Under the pieces are notes generated by a model. That model had not been told where the DNA came from and did not search any database. It saw only the letters and a program-made list of their open reading frames with translations. A stretch of 64,000 nt of DNA, from NCBI GenBank assembly GCA_037893245.1, contig JBAIAA010000452.1:682001-746000 (forward strand), in the 5' to 3' direction. The position numbers and the translations under genes were made by a program. Within the stretch, counting starts at the first letter, position 1. The number at the start of each line of letters is the position of its first letter. Shown here one piece after another: positions 1-12,800 of the stretch. The stretch is from Crossaster papposus (lineage: Eukaryota > Echinodermata > Asteroidea > Velatida > Solasteridae).

Positions 1-373
1 AATATGTAAAGGGAAAGAAGTGTGCATAAGAAATATGTAAAGGGAAAGAAGTGTGCATAAGAAATATGTAAAAGGGAAAGAAGTGTGCATAAGAAATATG
101 TAAAGGGAAAGAAGTGTGCATAAGAAATATGTAAAGGGAAAGAAGTGTGCATAAGAAATATGTAAAGGGAAAGAAGTGTGCATAAGAAATATGTAAAGGG
201 AAAGAAGTGTGCATAAGAAATATGTAAAGGGAAAGAAGTGTGCATAAGAAATATGTAAAGGGAAAGAAGTGTGCATAAGAAATATGTAAAGGGAAAGAAG
301 TGTGCATAAGAAATCTGTAAAGGGAAAGAAGTGTGCATAAGAAATATGTAAAGGGAAAGAAGTGTGCATAAGA
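1..373 (+). repeat. Left-edge run of twelve 31-mers, with one 32-bp unit
   Basis: The window opens exactly at unit position 1. The third unit (63-94) is 32 bp because of one extra A in its A-run. The unit at 312-342 carries A4C (AATCTG). All others are canonical. The A4C variant recurs near 1.93, 2.05, 7.98-8.34 and 14.09-14.46 kb, so this edge belongs to the left-hand variant family. Confidence 0.9.
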
Positions 374-409
374 AATAAACACATGATGTGGGAACAAGCC
401 CTCGAGTTA
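374..409 (+). repeat. 36-bp spacer unit (first copy; type description)
   Basis: This is the first copy of the alternate unit. It starts AATAAACACATGATG, continues TGGGAACAAG and ends CCCTCGAGTTA. It contains an XhoI site (CTCGAG), which is also its only CpG. It shares the leading AATA with the 31-mer, and its GGGAACAAG resembles GGGAAAGAAG of the 31-mer, so the two may be distantly related. Its GC is about 42%, against 32% for the 31-mer. On the minus strand it begins with TAA in one frame, the only stop codon in the otherwise open minus-strand reading. Confidence 0.95.
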
Positions 410-3400
410 AATATGTAAAGGGAAAGAAGTGTGCATACGAAATATGTAAAGGGAAAGAAGTGTGCATAAGAAATATGTAAAGGGAAAGAAGTGTGCATAA
501 GAAATATGTAAAGGGAAAGAAGTGTGCATAAGAAATATGTAAAGGGAAAGAAGTGTGCATAAGAAATATGTAAAGGGAAAGAAGTGTGCATAAGAAATAT
601 GTAAAGGGAAAGAAGTGTGCATAAGAAATATGTAAAGGGAAAGAAGTGTGCATAAGAAATATGTAAAGGGAAAGAAGTGTGCATAAGAAATATGTAAAGG
701 GAAAGAAGTGTGCATAAGAAATATGTAAAGGGAAAGAAGTGTGCATAAGAAATATGTAAAGGGAAATAAGTGTGCATAAGAAATATGTAAAGGGAAATAA
801 GTGTGCATAAGAAATATGTAAAGGGAAAGAAGTGTGCATAAGAAATATGTAAAGGGAAAGAAGTGTGCATAAGAAATATGTAAAGGGAAAGAAGTGTGCA
901 TAAGAAATATGTAAAGGGAAAGAAGTGTGCATAAGAAATATGTAAAGGGAAAGAAGTGTGCATAAGAAATATGTAAAGGGAAATAAGTGTGCATAAGAAA
1001 TATGTAAAGGGAAAGAAGTGTACATAAGAAATATGTAAAGGGAAAGAAGTGTGCATAAGAAATATGTAAAGGGAAAGAAGTGTGCATAAGAAATATGTAA
1101 AGGGAAAGAAGTGTGCATAAGAAATATGTAAAGGGAAAGAAGTGTGCATAAGAAATATGTAAAGGGAAAGAAGTGTGCATAAGAAATATGTAAAGGGAAA
1201 GAAGTGTGCATAAGAAATATGTAAAGGGAAAGAAGTGTGCATAAGAAATATGTAAAGGGAAAGAAGTGTGCATAAGAAATATGTAAAGGGAAAGAAGTGT
1301 GCATAAGAAATATGTAAAGGGAAAGAAGTGTGCATAAGAAATATGTAAAGGGAAAGAAGTGTGCATAAGAAATATGTAAAGGGAAAGAAGTGTGCATAAG
1401 AAATATGTAAAGGGAAAGAAGTGTGCATAAGAAATATGTAAAGGGAAAGAAGTGTGCATAAGAAATATGTAAAGGGAAAGAAGTGTGCATAAGAAATATG
1501 TAAAGGGAAAGAAGTGTGCATAAGAAATATGTAAAAGGACAGAAGTGTGCATAAGAAATATGTAAAGGGAAAGAAGTGTGCATAAGAAATATGTAAAGGG
1601 AAATAAGTGTGCATAAGAAATATGTAAAGGGAAAGAAGTGTGCATAAGAAATATGTAAAGGGAAAGAAGTGTGCATAAGAAATATGTAAAGGGAAAGAAG
1701 TGTGCATAAGAAATATGTAAAGGGAAAGAAGTGTGCATAAGAAATATGTAAAGGGAAAGAAGTGTGCATAAGAAATATGTAAAGGGAAAGAAGTGTGCAT
1801 AAGAAATATGTAAAGGGAAAGAAGTGTGCATAAGAAATATGTAAAGGGAAATAAGTGTGCATAAGAAATATGTAAAGGGAAAGAAGTGTGCATAAGAAAT
1901 ATGTAAAGGGAAAGAAGTGTGCATAAGAAATCTGTAAAGGGAAAGAAGTGTGCATAAGAAATATGTAAAGGGAAAGAAGTGTGCATAAGAAATATGTAAA
2001 GGGAAAGAAGTGTGCATAAGAAATATGTAAAGGGAAAGAAGTGTGCATAAGAAATCTGTAAAGGGAAAGAAGTGTGCATAAGAAATATGTAAAGGGAAAG
2101 AAGTGTGCATAAGAAATAAACACATGATGTGGGAACAAGCCCTCGAGTTAAATATGTAAAGGGAAAGAAGTGTGCATACGAAATATGTAAAGGGAAAGAA
2201 GTGTGCATAAGAAATATGTAAAGGGAAAGAAGTGTGCATAAGAAATATGTAAAGGGAAAGAAGTGTGCATAAGAAATATGTAAAGGGAAAGAAGTGTGCA
2301 TAAGAAATATGTAAAGGGAAAGAAGTGTGCATAAGAAATATGTAAAGGGAAAGAAGTGTGCATAAGAAATATGTAAAGGGAAAGAAGTGTGCATAAGAAA
2401 TATGTAAAGGGAAAGAAGTGTGCATAAGAAATATGTAAAGGGAAAGAAGTGTGCATAAGAAATATGTAAAGGGAAAGAAGTGTGCATAAGAAATATGTAA
2501 AGGGAAATAAGTGTGCATAAGAAATATGTAAAGGGAAAGAAGTGTGCATAAGAAATATGTAAAAGGACAGAAGTGTGCATAAGAAATATGTAAAGGGAAA
2601 GAAGTGTGCATAAGAAATATGTAAAGGGAAATAAGTGTGCATAAGAAATATGTAAAGGGAAAGAAGTGTGCATAAGAAATATGTAAAGGGAAAGAAGTGT
2701 GCATAAGAAATATGTAAAGGGAAAGAAGTGTGCATAAGAAATATGTAAAGGGAAAGAAGTGTGCATAAGAAATATGTAAAGGGAAAGAAGTGTGCATAAG
2801 AAATATGTAAAGGGAAAGAAGTGTGCATAAGAAATATGTAAAGGGAAAGAAGTGTGCATAAGAAATATGTAAAGGGAAAGAAGTGTGCATAAGAAATATG
2901 TAAAGGGAAAGAAGTGTGCATAAGAAATATGTAAAGGGAAAGAAGTGTGCATAAGAAATATGTAAAGGGAAAGAAGTGTGCATAAGAAATATGTAAAGGG
3001 AAAGAAGTGTGCATAAGAAATATGTAAAGGGAAAGAAGTGTGCATAAGAAATATGTAAAGGGAAAGAAGTGTGCATAAGAAATATGTAAAGGGAAAGAAG
3101 TGTGCATAAGAAATATGTAAAGGGAAAGAAGTGTGCATAAGAAATATGTAAAGGGAAAGAAGTGTGCATAAGAAATATGTAAAGGGAAAGAAGTGTGCAT
3201 AAGAAATATGTAAAGGGAAAGAAGTGTGCATAAGAAATATGTAAAGGGAAAGAAGTGTGCATAAGAAATATGTAAAGGGAAAGAAGTGTGCATAAGAAAT
3301 ATGAAAAGGGAAAGAAGTGTGCATAAGAAATATGTAAAGGGAAAGAAGTGTGCATAAGAAATATGTAAAGGGAAAGAAGTGTGCATAAGAAATATGTAAA

Positions 3401-3700
3401 GGGAAAGAAGTGTGCATAAGAAATATGTAAAGGGAAAGGAGTGTGCATAAGAAATATGTAAAGGGAAAGAAGTGTGCATAAGAAATATGTAAAGGGAAAG
3501 AAGTGTGCATAAGAAATATGTAAAGGGAAAGAAGTGTGCATAAGAAATATGTAAAGGGAAAGAAGTGTGCATAAGAAATATGTAAAGGGAAAGAAGTGTG
3601 CATAAGAAATATGTAAAGGGAAAGAAGTGTGCATAAGAAATATGTAAAGGGAAAGAAGTGTGCATAAGAAATATGTAAAGGGAAAGAAGTGTGCATAAGA
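374..3700 (+). repeat. Two spacer-headed 31-mer modules (374-2114 and 2115-3700)
   Basis: Each module begins with a 36-bp spacer followed by an A29C unit, and each has a G17T unit (GGGAAATAAG) whose T lies 393 bp after the spacer start (767 and 2508). A G11A+A15C unit (AAAAGGACAG) followed 64 bp later by a G17T unit occurs in both (1540/1604 and 2568/2632). The modules differ in length (1,741 and 1,586 bp), which equals loss or gain of whole 31-bp units. A unit near 1022 has G24A, units near 1.93 and 2.05 kb have A4C, and T7A and A18G units lie near 3303 and 3439. Confidence 0.85.
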
Positions 3701-6700
3701 AATAAACACATGATGTGGGAACAAGCCCTCGAGTTAAATATGTAAAGGGAAAGAAGTGTGCATACGAAATATGTAAAGGGAAAGAAGTGTGCATAAGAAA
3801 TATGTAAAGGGAAAGAAGTGTGCATAAGAAATATGTAAAGGGAAAGAAGTGTGCATAAGAAATATGTAAAGGGAAAGAAGTGTGCATAAGAAATATGTAA
3901 AGGGAAAGAAGTGTGCATAAGAAATATGTAAAGGGAAAGAAGTGTGCATAAGAAATATGTAAAGGGAAAGAAGTGTGCATAAGAAATATGTAAAGGGAAA
4001 GAAGTGTGCATAAGAAATATGTAAAGGGAAAGAAGTGTGCATAAGAAATATGTAAAGGGAAATAAGTGTGCATAAGAAATATGTAAAGGGAAAGAAGTGT
4101 GCATAAGAAATATGTAAAGGGAAAGAAGTGTGCATAAGAAATATGTAAAGGGAAAGAAGTGTGCATAAGAAATATGTAAAGGGAAAGAAGTGTGCATAAG
4201 AAATATGTAAAGGGAAAGAAGTGTGCATAAGAAATATGTAAAGGGAAAGAAGTGTGCATAAGAAATATGTAAAGGGAAATAAGTGTGCATAAGAAATATG
4301 TAAAGGGAAAGAAGTGTGCATAAGAAATATGTAAAGGGAAAGAAGTGTGCATAAGAAATATGCAAAGGGAAAGAAGTGTGCATAAGAAATATGTAAAGGG
4401 AAAGAAGTGTGCATAAGAAATATGTAAAGGGAAAGAAGTGTGCATAAGAAATATGTAAAGGGAAAGAAGTGTGCATAAGAAATATGTAAAGGGAAAGAAG
4501 TGTGCATAAGAAATATGTAAAGGGAAAGAAGTGTGCATAAGAAATATGTAAAGGGAAAGAAGTGTGCATAAGAAATATGTAAAGGGAAAGAAGTGTGCAT
4601 AAGAAATATGTAAAGGGAAAGAAGTGTGCATAAGAAATATGTAAAGGGAAAGAAGTGTGCATAAGAAATATGTAAAGGGAAAGAAGTGTGCATAAGAAAT
4701 ATGTAAAGGGAAAGAAGTGTGCATAAGAAATATGTAAAGGGAAAGAAGTGTGCATAAGAAATATGTAAAGGGAAAGAAGTGTGCATAAGAAATATGTAAA
4801 GGGAAAGAAGTGTGCATAAGAAATATGTAAAAGGACAGAAGTGTGCATAAGAAATATGTAAAGGGAAAGAAGTGTGCATAAGAAATATGTAAAGGGAAAT
4901 AAGTGTGCATAAGAAATATGTAAAGAGAAAGAAGTGTGCATAAGAAATATGTAAAGGGAAAGAAGTGTGCATAAGAAATATGTAAAGGGAAAGAAGTGTG
5001 CATAAGAAATATGTAAAGGGAAAGAAGTGTGCATAAGAAATATGTAAAGGGAAAGAAGTGTGCATAAGAAATATGTAAAGGGAAAGAAGTGTGCATAAGA
5101 AATATGTAAAGGGAAAGAAGTGTGCATAAGAAATATGTAAAGGGAAAGAAGTGTGCATAAGAAATATGTAAAGGGAAAGAAGTGTGCATAAGAAATATGT
5201 AAAGGGAAAGAAGTGTGCATAAGAAATATGTAAAGGGAAAGAAGTGTGCATAAGAAATATGTAAAGGGAAAGAAGTGTGCATAAGAAATATGTAAAGGGA
5301 AAGAAGTGTGCATAAGAAATATGTAAAGGGAAAGAAGTGTGCATAAGAAATATGTAAAGGGAAAGAAGTGTGCATAAGAAATATGTAAAGGGAAAGAAGT
5401 GTGCATAAGAAATATGTAAAGGGAAAGAAGTGTGCATAAGAAATATGTAAAGGGAAAGAAGTGTGCATAAGAAATATGTAAAGGGAAAGAAGTGTGCATA
5501 AGAAATATGAAAAGGGAAAGAAGTGTGCATAAGAAATATGTAAAGGGAAAGAAGTGTGCATAAGAAATATGTAAAGGGAAAGAAGTGTGCATAAGAAATA
5601 TGTAAAGGGAAAGAAGTGTGCATAAGAAATATGTAAAGGGAAAGGAGTGTGCATAAGAAATATGTAAAGGGAAAGAAGTGTGCATAAGAAATATGTAAAG
5701 GGAAAGAAGTGTGCATAAGAAATATGTAAAGGGAAAGAAGTGTGCATAAGAAATATGTAAAGGGAAAGAAGTGTGCATAAGAAATATGTAAAGGGAAAGA
5801 AGTGTGCATAAGAAATATGTAAAGGGAAAGAAGTGTGCATAAGAAATATGTAAAGGGAAAGAAGTGTGCATAAGAAATATGTAAAGGGAAAGAAGTGTGC
5901 ATAAGAAATATGTAAAGGGAAAGAAGTGTGCATAAGAAATATGTAAAGGGAAAGAAGTGTGCATAAGAAATATGTAAAGGGAAAGAAGTGTGCATAAGAA
6001 ATATGTAAAGGGAAAGAAGTGTGCATAAGAAATATGTAAAGGGAAAGAAGTGTGCATAAGAAATATGTAAACGGAAAGAAGTGTGCATAAGAAATATGAA
6101 AAGGGAAAGAAGTGTGCATAAGAAATATGTAAAGGGAAAGAAGTGTGCATAAGAAATATGTAAAGGGAAAGAAGTGTGCATAAGAAATATGTAAAGGGAA
6201 AGAAGTGTGCATAAGAAATATGTAAAGGGAAAGAAGTGTGCATAAGAAATAAACACATGATGTGGGAACAAGCCCTCGAGTTAAATATGTAAAGGGAAAG
6301 AAGTGTGCATAAGAAATAAACACATGATGTAGGAACAAGCCCTCGAGTTAAATATGTAAAGGGAAAGAAGTGTGCATAAGAAATATGTAAAGGGAAAGAA
6401 GTGTGCATAAGAAATATGTAAAGGGAAAGAAGTGTGCATAAGAAATATGTAAAGGGAAAGAAGTGTGCATAAGAAATATGTAAAGGGAAAGAAGTGTGCA
6501 TAAGAAATATGTAAAGGGAAAGAAGTGTGCATAAGAAATATGTAAAGGGAAAGAAGTGTGCATAAGAAATATGTAAAGGGAAAGAAGTGTGCATAAGAAA
6601 TATGTAAAGGGAAAGAAGTGTGCATAAGAAATATGTAAAGGGAAAGAAGTGTGCATAAGAAATATGTAAAGGGAAAGAAGTGTGCATAAGAAATATGTAA

Positions 6701-8442
6701 AGGGAAAGAAGTGTGCATAAGAAATATGTAAAGGGAAAGAAGTGTGCATAAGAAATATGTAAAGGGAAAGAAGTGTGCATAAGAAATATGTAAAGGGAAA
6801 GAAGTGTGCATAAGAAATATGTAAAGGGAAAGAAGTGTGCATAAGAAATATGTAAAGGGAAAGAAGTGTGCATAAGAAATATGTAAAGGGAAAGAAGTGT
6901 GCATAAGAAATATGTAAAGGGAAAGAAGTGTGCATAAGAAATATGTAAAGGGAAAGAAGTGTGCATAAGAAATATGTAAAGGGAAAGAAGTGTGCATAAG
7001 AAATATGTAAAGGGAAAGAAGTGTGCATAAGAAATATGTAAAGGGAAAGAAGTGTGCATAAGAAATATGTAAAGGGAAAGAAGTGTGCATAAGAAATATG
7101 TAAAGGGAAAGAAGTGTGCATACGAAATAAACACATGATGTGGGAACAAGCCCTCGAGTTAAACATGTAAAGGGAAAGAAGTGTGCATAAGAAATATGTA
7201 AAGGGAAAGAAGTGTGCATAAGAAATATGTAAAGGGAAAGAAGTGTGCATAAGAAATATGTAAAGGGAAAGAAGTGTGCATAAGAAATATGTAAAGGGAA
7301 AGAAGTGTGCATAAGAAATATGTAAAGGGAAAGAAGTGTGCATAAGAAATATGTAAATGGAAAGAAGTGTGCATAAGAAATATGTAAAGGGAAAGAAGTG
7401 TGCATAAGAAATATGTAAAGGGAAAGAAGTGTGCATAAGAAATATGTAAAGGGAAAGAAGTGTGCATAAGAAATATGTAAAAGGACAGAAGTGTGCATAA
7501 GAAATATGTAAAGGGAAAGAAGTGTGCATAAGAAATATGTAAAGGGAAATAAGTGTGCATAAGAAATATGTAAAGGGAAAGAAGTGTGCATAAGAAATAT
7601 GTAAAGGGAAAGAAGTGTGCATAAGAAATATGTAAAGGGAAAGAAGTGTGCATAAGAAATATGTAAAGGGAAAGAAGTGTGCATAAGAAATAAACACATG
7701 ATGTGGGAACAAGCCCTCGAGTTAAATATGTAAAGGGAAAGAAGTGTGCATAAGAAATATGTAAAGGGAAAGAAGTGTGCATAAGAAATATGTAAAGGGA
7801 AAGAAGTGTGCATAAGAAATATGTAAAGGGAAAGAAGTGTGCATAAGAAATATGTAAAGGGAAAGAAGTGTGCATAAGAAATATGTAAAGGGAAAGAAGT
7901 GTGCATAAGAAATATGTAAAGGGAAAGAAGTGTGCATAAGAAATATGTAAAGGGAAAGAAGTGTGCATAATAAATCTGTAAAGGGAAAGAAGTGTGCATA
8001 AGAAATCTGTAAAGGGAAAGAAGTGTGCATAAGAAATATGTAAAGGGAAAGAAGTGTGCATAAGAAATATGTAAAGGGAAAGAAGTGTGCATAATAAATA
8101 TGTAAAGGGAAAGAAGTGTGCATAAGAAATATGTAAAGGGAAAGAAGTGTGCATAAGAAATATGTAAAGGGAAAGAAGTGTGCATAAGAAATATGTAAAG
8201 GGAAAGAAGTGTGCATAAGAAATCTGTAAAGGGAAAGAAGTGTGCATAAGAAATCTGTAAAGGGAAAGAAGTGTGCATAAGAAATATGTAAAGGGAAAGA
8301 AGTGTGCATAAGAAATATGTAAAGGGAAAGAAGTGTGCATAAGAAATCTGTAAAGGGAAAGAAGTGTGCATAAGAAATATGTAAAGGGAAAGAAGTGTGC
8401 ATAAGAAATAAACACATGATGTGGGAACAAGCCCTCGAGTTA
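3701..8442 (+). repeat. Large duplication D1, copy 1
   Basis: This block and 9838-14548 carry the same spacers and rare variants in the same order. From 3701 to about 7 kb the offset is exactly 6,137 bp; from spacer 7126 onward it is 6,106 bp, so one 31-mer has been lost or gained between copies. Shared markers include G17T at 4063, 4280 and 4900, T7C at 4363, G11A+A15C at 4836, T7A at 5510, A18G at 5645, G11C at 6072 and the altered spacer at 6315. A private change is G12A at 4926, absent at the matching base 11063. Outside the block, the A18G unit at 3439 and the G17T unit at 8800 have no counterpart, which bounds the duplication to within a few hundred bases. Confidence 0.92.
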
Positions 8443-9837
8443 AATATGTAAAGGGAAAGAAGTGTGCATACGAAATATGTAAAGGGAAAGAAGTGTGCAT
8501 AAGAAATATGTAAAGGGAAAGAAGTGTGCATAAGAAATATGTAAAGGGAAAGAAGTGTGCATAAGAAATATGTAAAGGGAAAGAAGTGTGCATAAGAAAT
8601 ATGTAAAGGGAAAGAAGTGTGCATAAGAAATATGTAAAGGGAAAGAAGTGTGCATAAGAAATATGTAAAGGGAAAGAAGTGTGCATAAGAAATATGTAAA
8701 GGGAAAGAAGTGTGCATAAGAAATATGTAAAGGGAAAGAAGTGTGCATAAGAAATATGTAAAGGGAAAGAAGTGTGCATAAGAAATATGTAAAGGGAAAT
8801 AAGTGTGCATAAGAAATATGTAAAGGGAAAGAAGTGTGCATAAGAAATATGTAAAGGGAAAGAAGTGTGCATAAGAAATATGTAAAGGGAAAGAAGTGTG
8901 CATAAGAAATATGTAAAGGGAAAGAAGTGTGCATAAGAAATATGTAAAGGGAAAGAAGTGTGCATAAGAAATATGTAAAGGGAAAGAAGTGTGCATAAGA
9001 AATATGTAAAGGGAAATAAGTGTGCATAAGAAATATGTAAAGGGAAAGAAGTGTGCATAAGAAATATGTAAAGGGAAAGAAGTGTGCATAAGAAATATGT
9101 AAAGGGAAAGAAGTGTGCATAAGAAATATGTAAAGGGAAAGAAGTGTGCATAAGAAATATGTAAAGGGAAAGAAGTGTGCATAAGAAATATGTAAAGGGA
9201 AAGAAGTGTGCATAAGAAATATGTAAAGAGAAAGAAGTGTGCATAAGAAATATGTAAAGGGAAAGAAGTGTGCATAAGAAATATGTAAAGGGAAAGAAGT
9301 GTGCATAAGAAATATGTAAAGGGAAAGAAGTGTGCATAAGAAATATGTAAAGGGAAAGAAGTGTGCATAAGAAATATGTAAAGGGAAAGAAGTGTGCATA
9401 AGAAATATGTAAAGGGAAAGAAGTGTGCATAAGAAATATGTAAAGGGAAAGAAGTGTGCATAAGAAATATGTAAAGGGAAATAAGTGTGCATAAGAAATA
9501 TGTAAAGGGAAAGAAGTGTGCATAAGAAATATGTAAAGGGAAAGAAGTGTGCATAAGAAATATGTAAAGGGAAAGAAGTGTGCATAAGAAATATGTAAAG
9601 GGAAAGAAGTGTGCATAAGAAATATGTAAAGGGAAAGAAGTGTGCATAAGAAATATGTAAAGGGAAAGAAGTGTGCATAAGAAATATGTAAAGGGAAAGA
9701 AGTGTGCATAAGAAATATGTAAAGGGAAAGAAGTGTGCATAAGAAATATGTAAAGGGAAAGAAGTGTGCATAAGAAATATGTAAAGGGAAAGAAGTGTGC
9801 ATAAGAAATATGTAAAGGGAAAGAAGTGTGCATAAGA
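8443..9837 (+). repeat. 31-mer run between the two D1 copies
   Basis: This is 45 31-mers with no internal spacer. The first unit has A29C. G17T units lie at 8800, 9017 and 9482 and a G12A unit at 9229. The first two G17T units are 393 and 610 bp after spacer 8407. The same two distances occur after spacer 374 (767 and 984), so this run begins as a copy of the module at 374 with an offset of 8,033 bp. Similarity in marker pattern is lost further right. Confidence 0.85.
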
Positions 9838-12800
9838 AATAAACACATGATGTGGGAACAAGCCCTCGAGTTAAATATGTAAAGGGAAAGAAGTGTGCAT
9901 ACGAAATATGTAAAGGGAAAGAAGTGTGCATAAGAAATATGTAAAGGGAAAGAAGTGTGCATAAGAAATATGTAAAGGGAAAGAAGTGTGCATAAGAAAT
10001 ATGTAAAGGGAAAGAAGTGTGCATAAGAAATATGTAAAGGGAAAGAAGTGTGCATAAGAAATATGTAAAGGGAAAGAAGTGTGCATAAGAAATATGTAAA
10101 GGGAAAGAAGTGTGCATAAGAAATATGTAAAGGGAAAGAAGTGTGCATAAGAAATATGTAAAGGGAAAGAAGTGTGCATAAGAAATATGTAAAGGGAAAT
10201 AAGTGTGCATAAGAAATATGTAAAGGGAAAGAAGTGTGCATAAGAAATATGTAAAGGGAAAGAAGTGTGCATAAGAAATATGTAAAGGGAAAGAAGTGTG
10301 CATAAGAAATATGTAAAGGGAAAGAAGTGTGCATAAGAAATATGTAAAGGGAAAGAAGTGTGCATAAGAAATATGTAAAGGGAAAGAAGTGTGCATAAGA
10401 AATATGTAAAGGGAAATAAGTGTGCATAAGAAATATGTAAAGGGAAAGAAGTGTGCATAAGAAATATGTAAAGGGAAAGAAGTGTGCATAAGAAATATGC
10501 AAAGGGAAAGAAGTGTGCATAAGAAATATGTAAAGGGAAAGAAGTGTGCATAAGAAATATGTAAAGGGAAAGAAGTGTGCATAAGAAATATGTAAAGGGA
10601 AAGAAGTGTGCATAAGAAATATGTAAAGGGAAAGAAGTGTGCATAAGAAATATGTAAAGGGAAAGAAGTGTGCATAAGAAATATGTAAAGGGAAAGAAGT
10701 GTGCATAAGAAATATGTAAAGGGAAAGAAGTGTGCATAAGAAATATGTAAAGGGAAAGAAGTGTGCATAAGAAATATGTAAAGGGAAAGAAGTGTGCATA
10801 AGAAATATGTAAAGGGAAAGAAGTGTGCATAAGAAATATGTAAAGGGAAAGAAGTGTGCATAAGAAATATGTAAAGGGAAAGAAGTGTGCATAAGAAATA
10901 TGTAAAGGGAAAGAAGTGTGCATAAGAAATATGTAAAGGGAAAGAAGTGTGCATAAGAAATATGTAAAAGGACAGAAGTGTGCATAAGAAATATGTAAAG
11001 GGAAAGAAGTGTGCATAAGAAATATGTAAAGGGAAATAAGTGTGCATAAGAAATATGTAAAGGGAAAGAAGTGTGCATAAGAAATATGTAAAGGGAAAGA
11101 AGTGTGCATAAGAAATATGTAAAGGGAAAGAAGTGTGCATAAGAAATATGTAAAGGGAAAGAAGTGTGCATAAGAAATATGTAAAGGGAAAGAAGTGTGC
11201 ATAAGAAATATGTAAAGGGAAAGAAGTGTGCATAAGAAATATGTAAAGGGAAAGAAGTGTGCATAAGAAATATGTAAAGGGAAAGAAGTGTGCATAAGAA
11301 ATATGTAAAGGGAAAGAAGTGTGCATAAGAAATATGTAAAGGGAAAGAAGTGTGCATAAGAAATATGTAAAGGGAAAGAAGTGTGCATAAGAAATATGTA
11401 AAGGGAAAGAAGTGTGCATAAGAAATATGTAAAGGGAAAGAAGTGTGCATAAGAAATATGTAAAGGGAAAGAAGTGTGCATAAGAAATATGTAAAGGGAA
11501 AGAAGTGTGCATAAGAAATATGTAAAGGGAAAGAAGTGTGCATAAGAAATATGTAAAGGGAAAGAAGTGTGCATAAGAAATATGTAAAGGGAAAGAAGTG
11601 TGCATAAGAAATATGTAAAGGGAAAGAAGTGTGCATAAGAAATATGAAAAGGGAAAGAAGTGTGCATAAGAAATATGTAAAGGGAAAGAAGTGTGCATAA
11701 GAAATATGTAAAGGGAAAGAAGTGTGCATAAGAAATATGTAAAGGGAAAGAAGTGTGCATAAGAAATATGTAAAGGGAAAGGAGTGTGCATAAGAAATAT
11801 GTAAAGGGAAAGAAGTGTGCATAAGAAATATGTAAAGGGAAAGAAGTGTGCATAAGAAATATGTAAAGGGAAAGAAGTGTGCATAAGAAATATGTAAAGG
11901 GAAAGAAGTGTGCATAAGAAATATGTAAAGGGAAAGAAGTGTGCATAAGAAATATGTAAAGGGAAAGAAGTGTGCATAAGAAATATGTAAAGGGAAAGAA
12001 GTGTGCATAAGAAATATGTAAAGGGAAAGAAGTGTGCATAAGAAATATGTAAAGGGAAAGAAGTGTGCATAAGAAATATGTAAAGGGAAAGAAGTGTGCA
12101 TAAGAAATATGTAAAGGGAAAGAAGTGTGCATAAGAAATATGTAAAGGGAAAGAAGTGTGCATAAGAAATATGTAAAGGGAAAGAAGTGTGCATAAGAAA
12201 TATGTAAACGGAAAGAAGTGTGCATAAGAAATATGAAAAGGGAAAGAAGTGTGCATAAGAAATATGTAAAGGGAAAGAAGTGTGCATAAGAAATATGTAA
12301 AGGGAAAGAAGTGTGCATAAGAAATATGTAAAGGGAAAGAAGTGTGCATAAGAAATATGTAAAGGGAAAGAAGTGTGCATAAGAAATAAACACATGATGT
12401 GGGAACAAGCCCTCGAGTTAAATATGTAAAGGGAAAGAAGTGTGCATAAGAAATAAACACATGATGTAGGAACAAGCCCTCGAGTTAAATATGTAAAGGG
12501 AAAGAAGTGTGCATAAGAAATATGTAAAGGGAAAGAAGTGTGCATAAGAAATATGTAAAGGGAAAGAAGTGTGCATAAGAAATATGTAAAGGGAAAGAAG
12601 TGTGCATAAGAAATATGTAAAGGGAAAGAAGTGTGCATAAGAAATATGTAAAGGGAAAGAAGTGTGCATAAGAAATATGTAAAGGGAAAGAAGTGTGCAT
12701 AAGAAATATGTAAAGGGAAAGAAGTGTGCATAAGAAATATGTAAAGGGAAAGAAGTGTGCATAAGAAATATGTAAAGGGAAAGAAGTGTGCATAAGAAAT

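Noticed and set aside
31-62. Identification of a specific host species from the unit
   Set aside because: I do not recognise the 31-bp sequence from any named satellite family, and base composition alone cannot identify a taxon.
374-409. 36-bp unit as a transposon, insertion or attachment site
   Set aside because: No inverted ends, no target-site duplication and no coding capacity. It occurs about 110 times in one orientation at exact unit boundaries, which fits array-wide exchange rather than transposition.
4361-4371. ATGCAAAG in T7C units as an octamer-type transcription factor site
   Set aside because: It is a one-base variant of the satellite unit, duplicated at 10500 as part of a larger block, with no promoter context.
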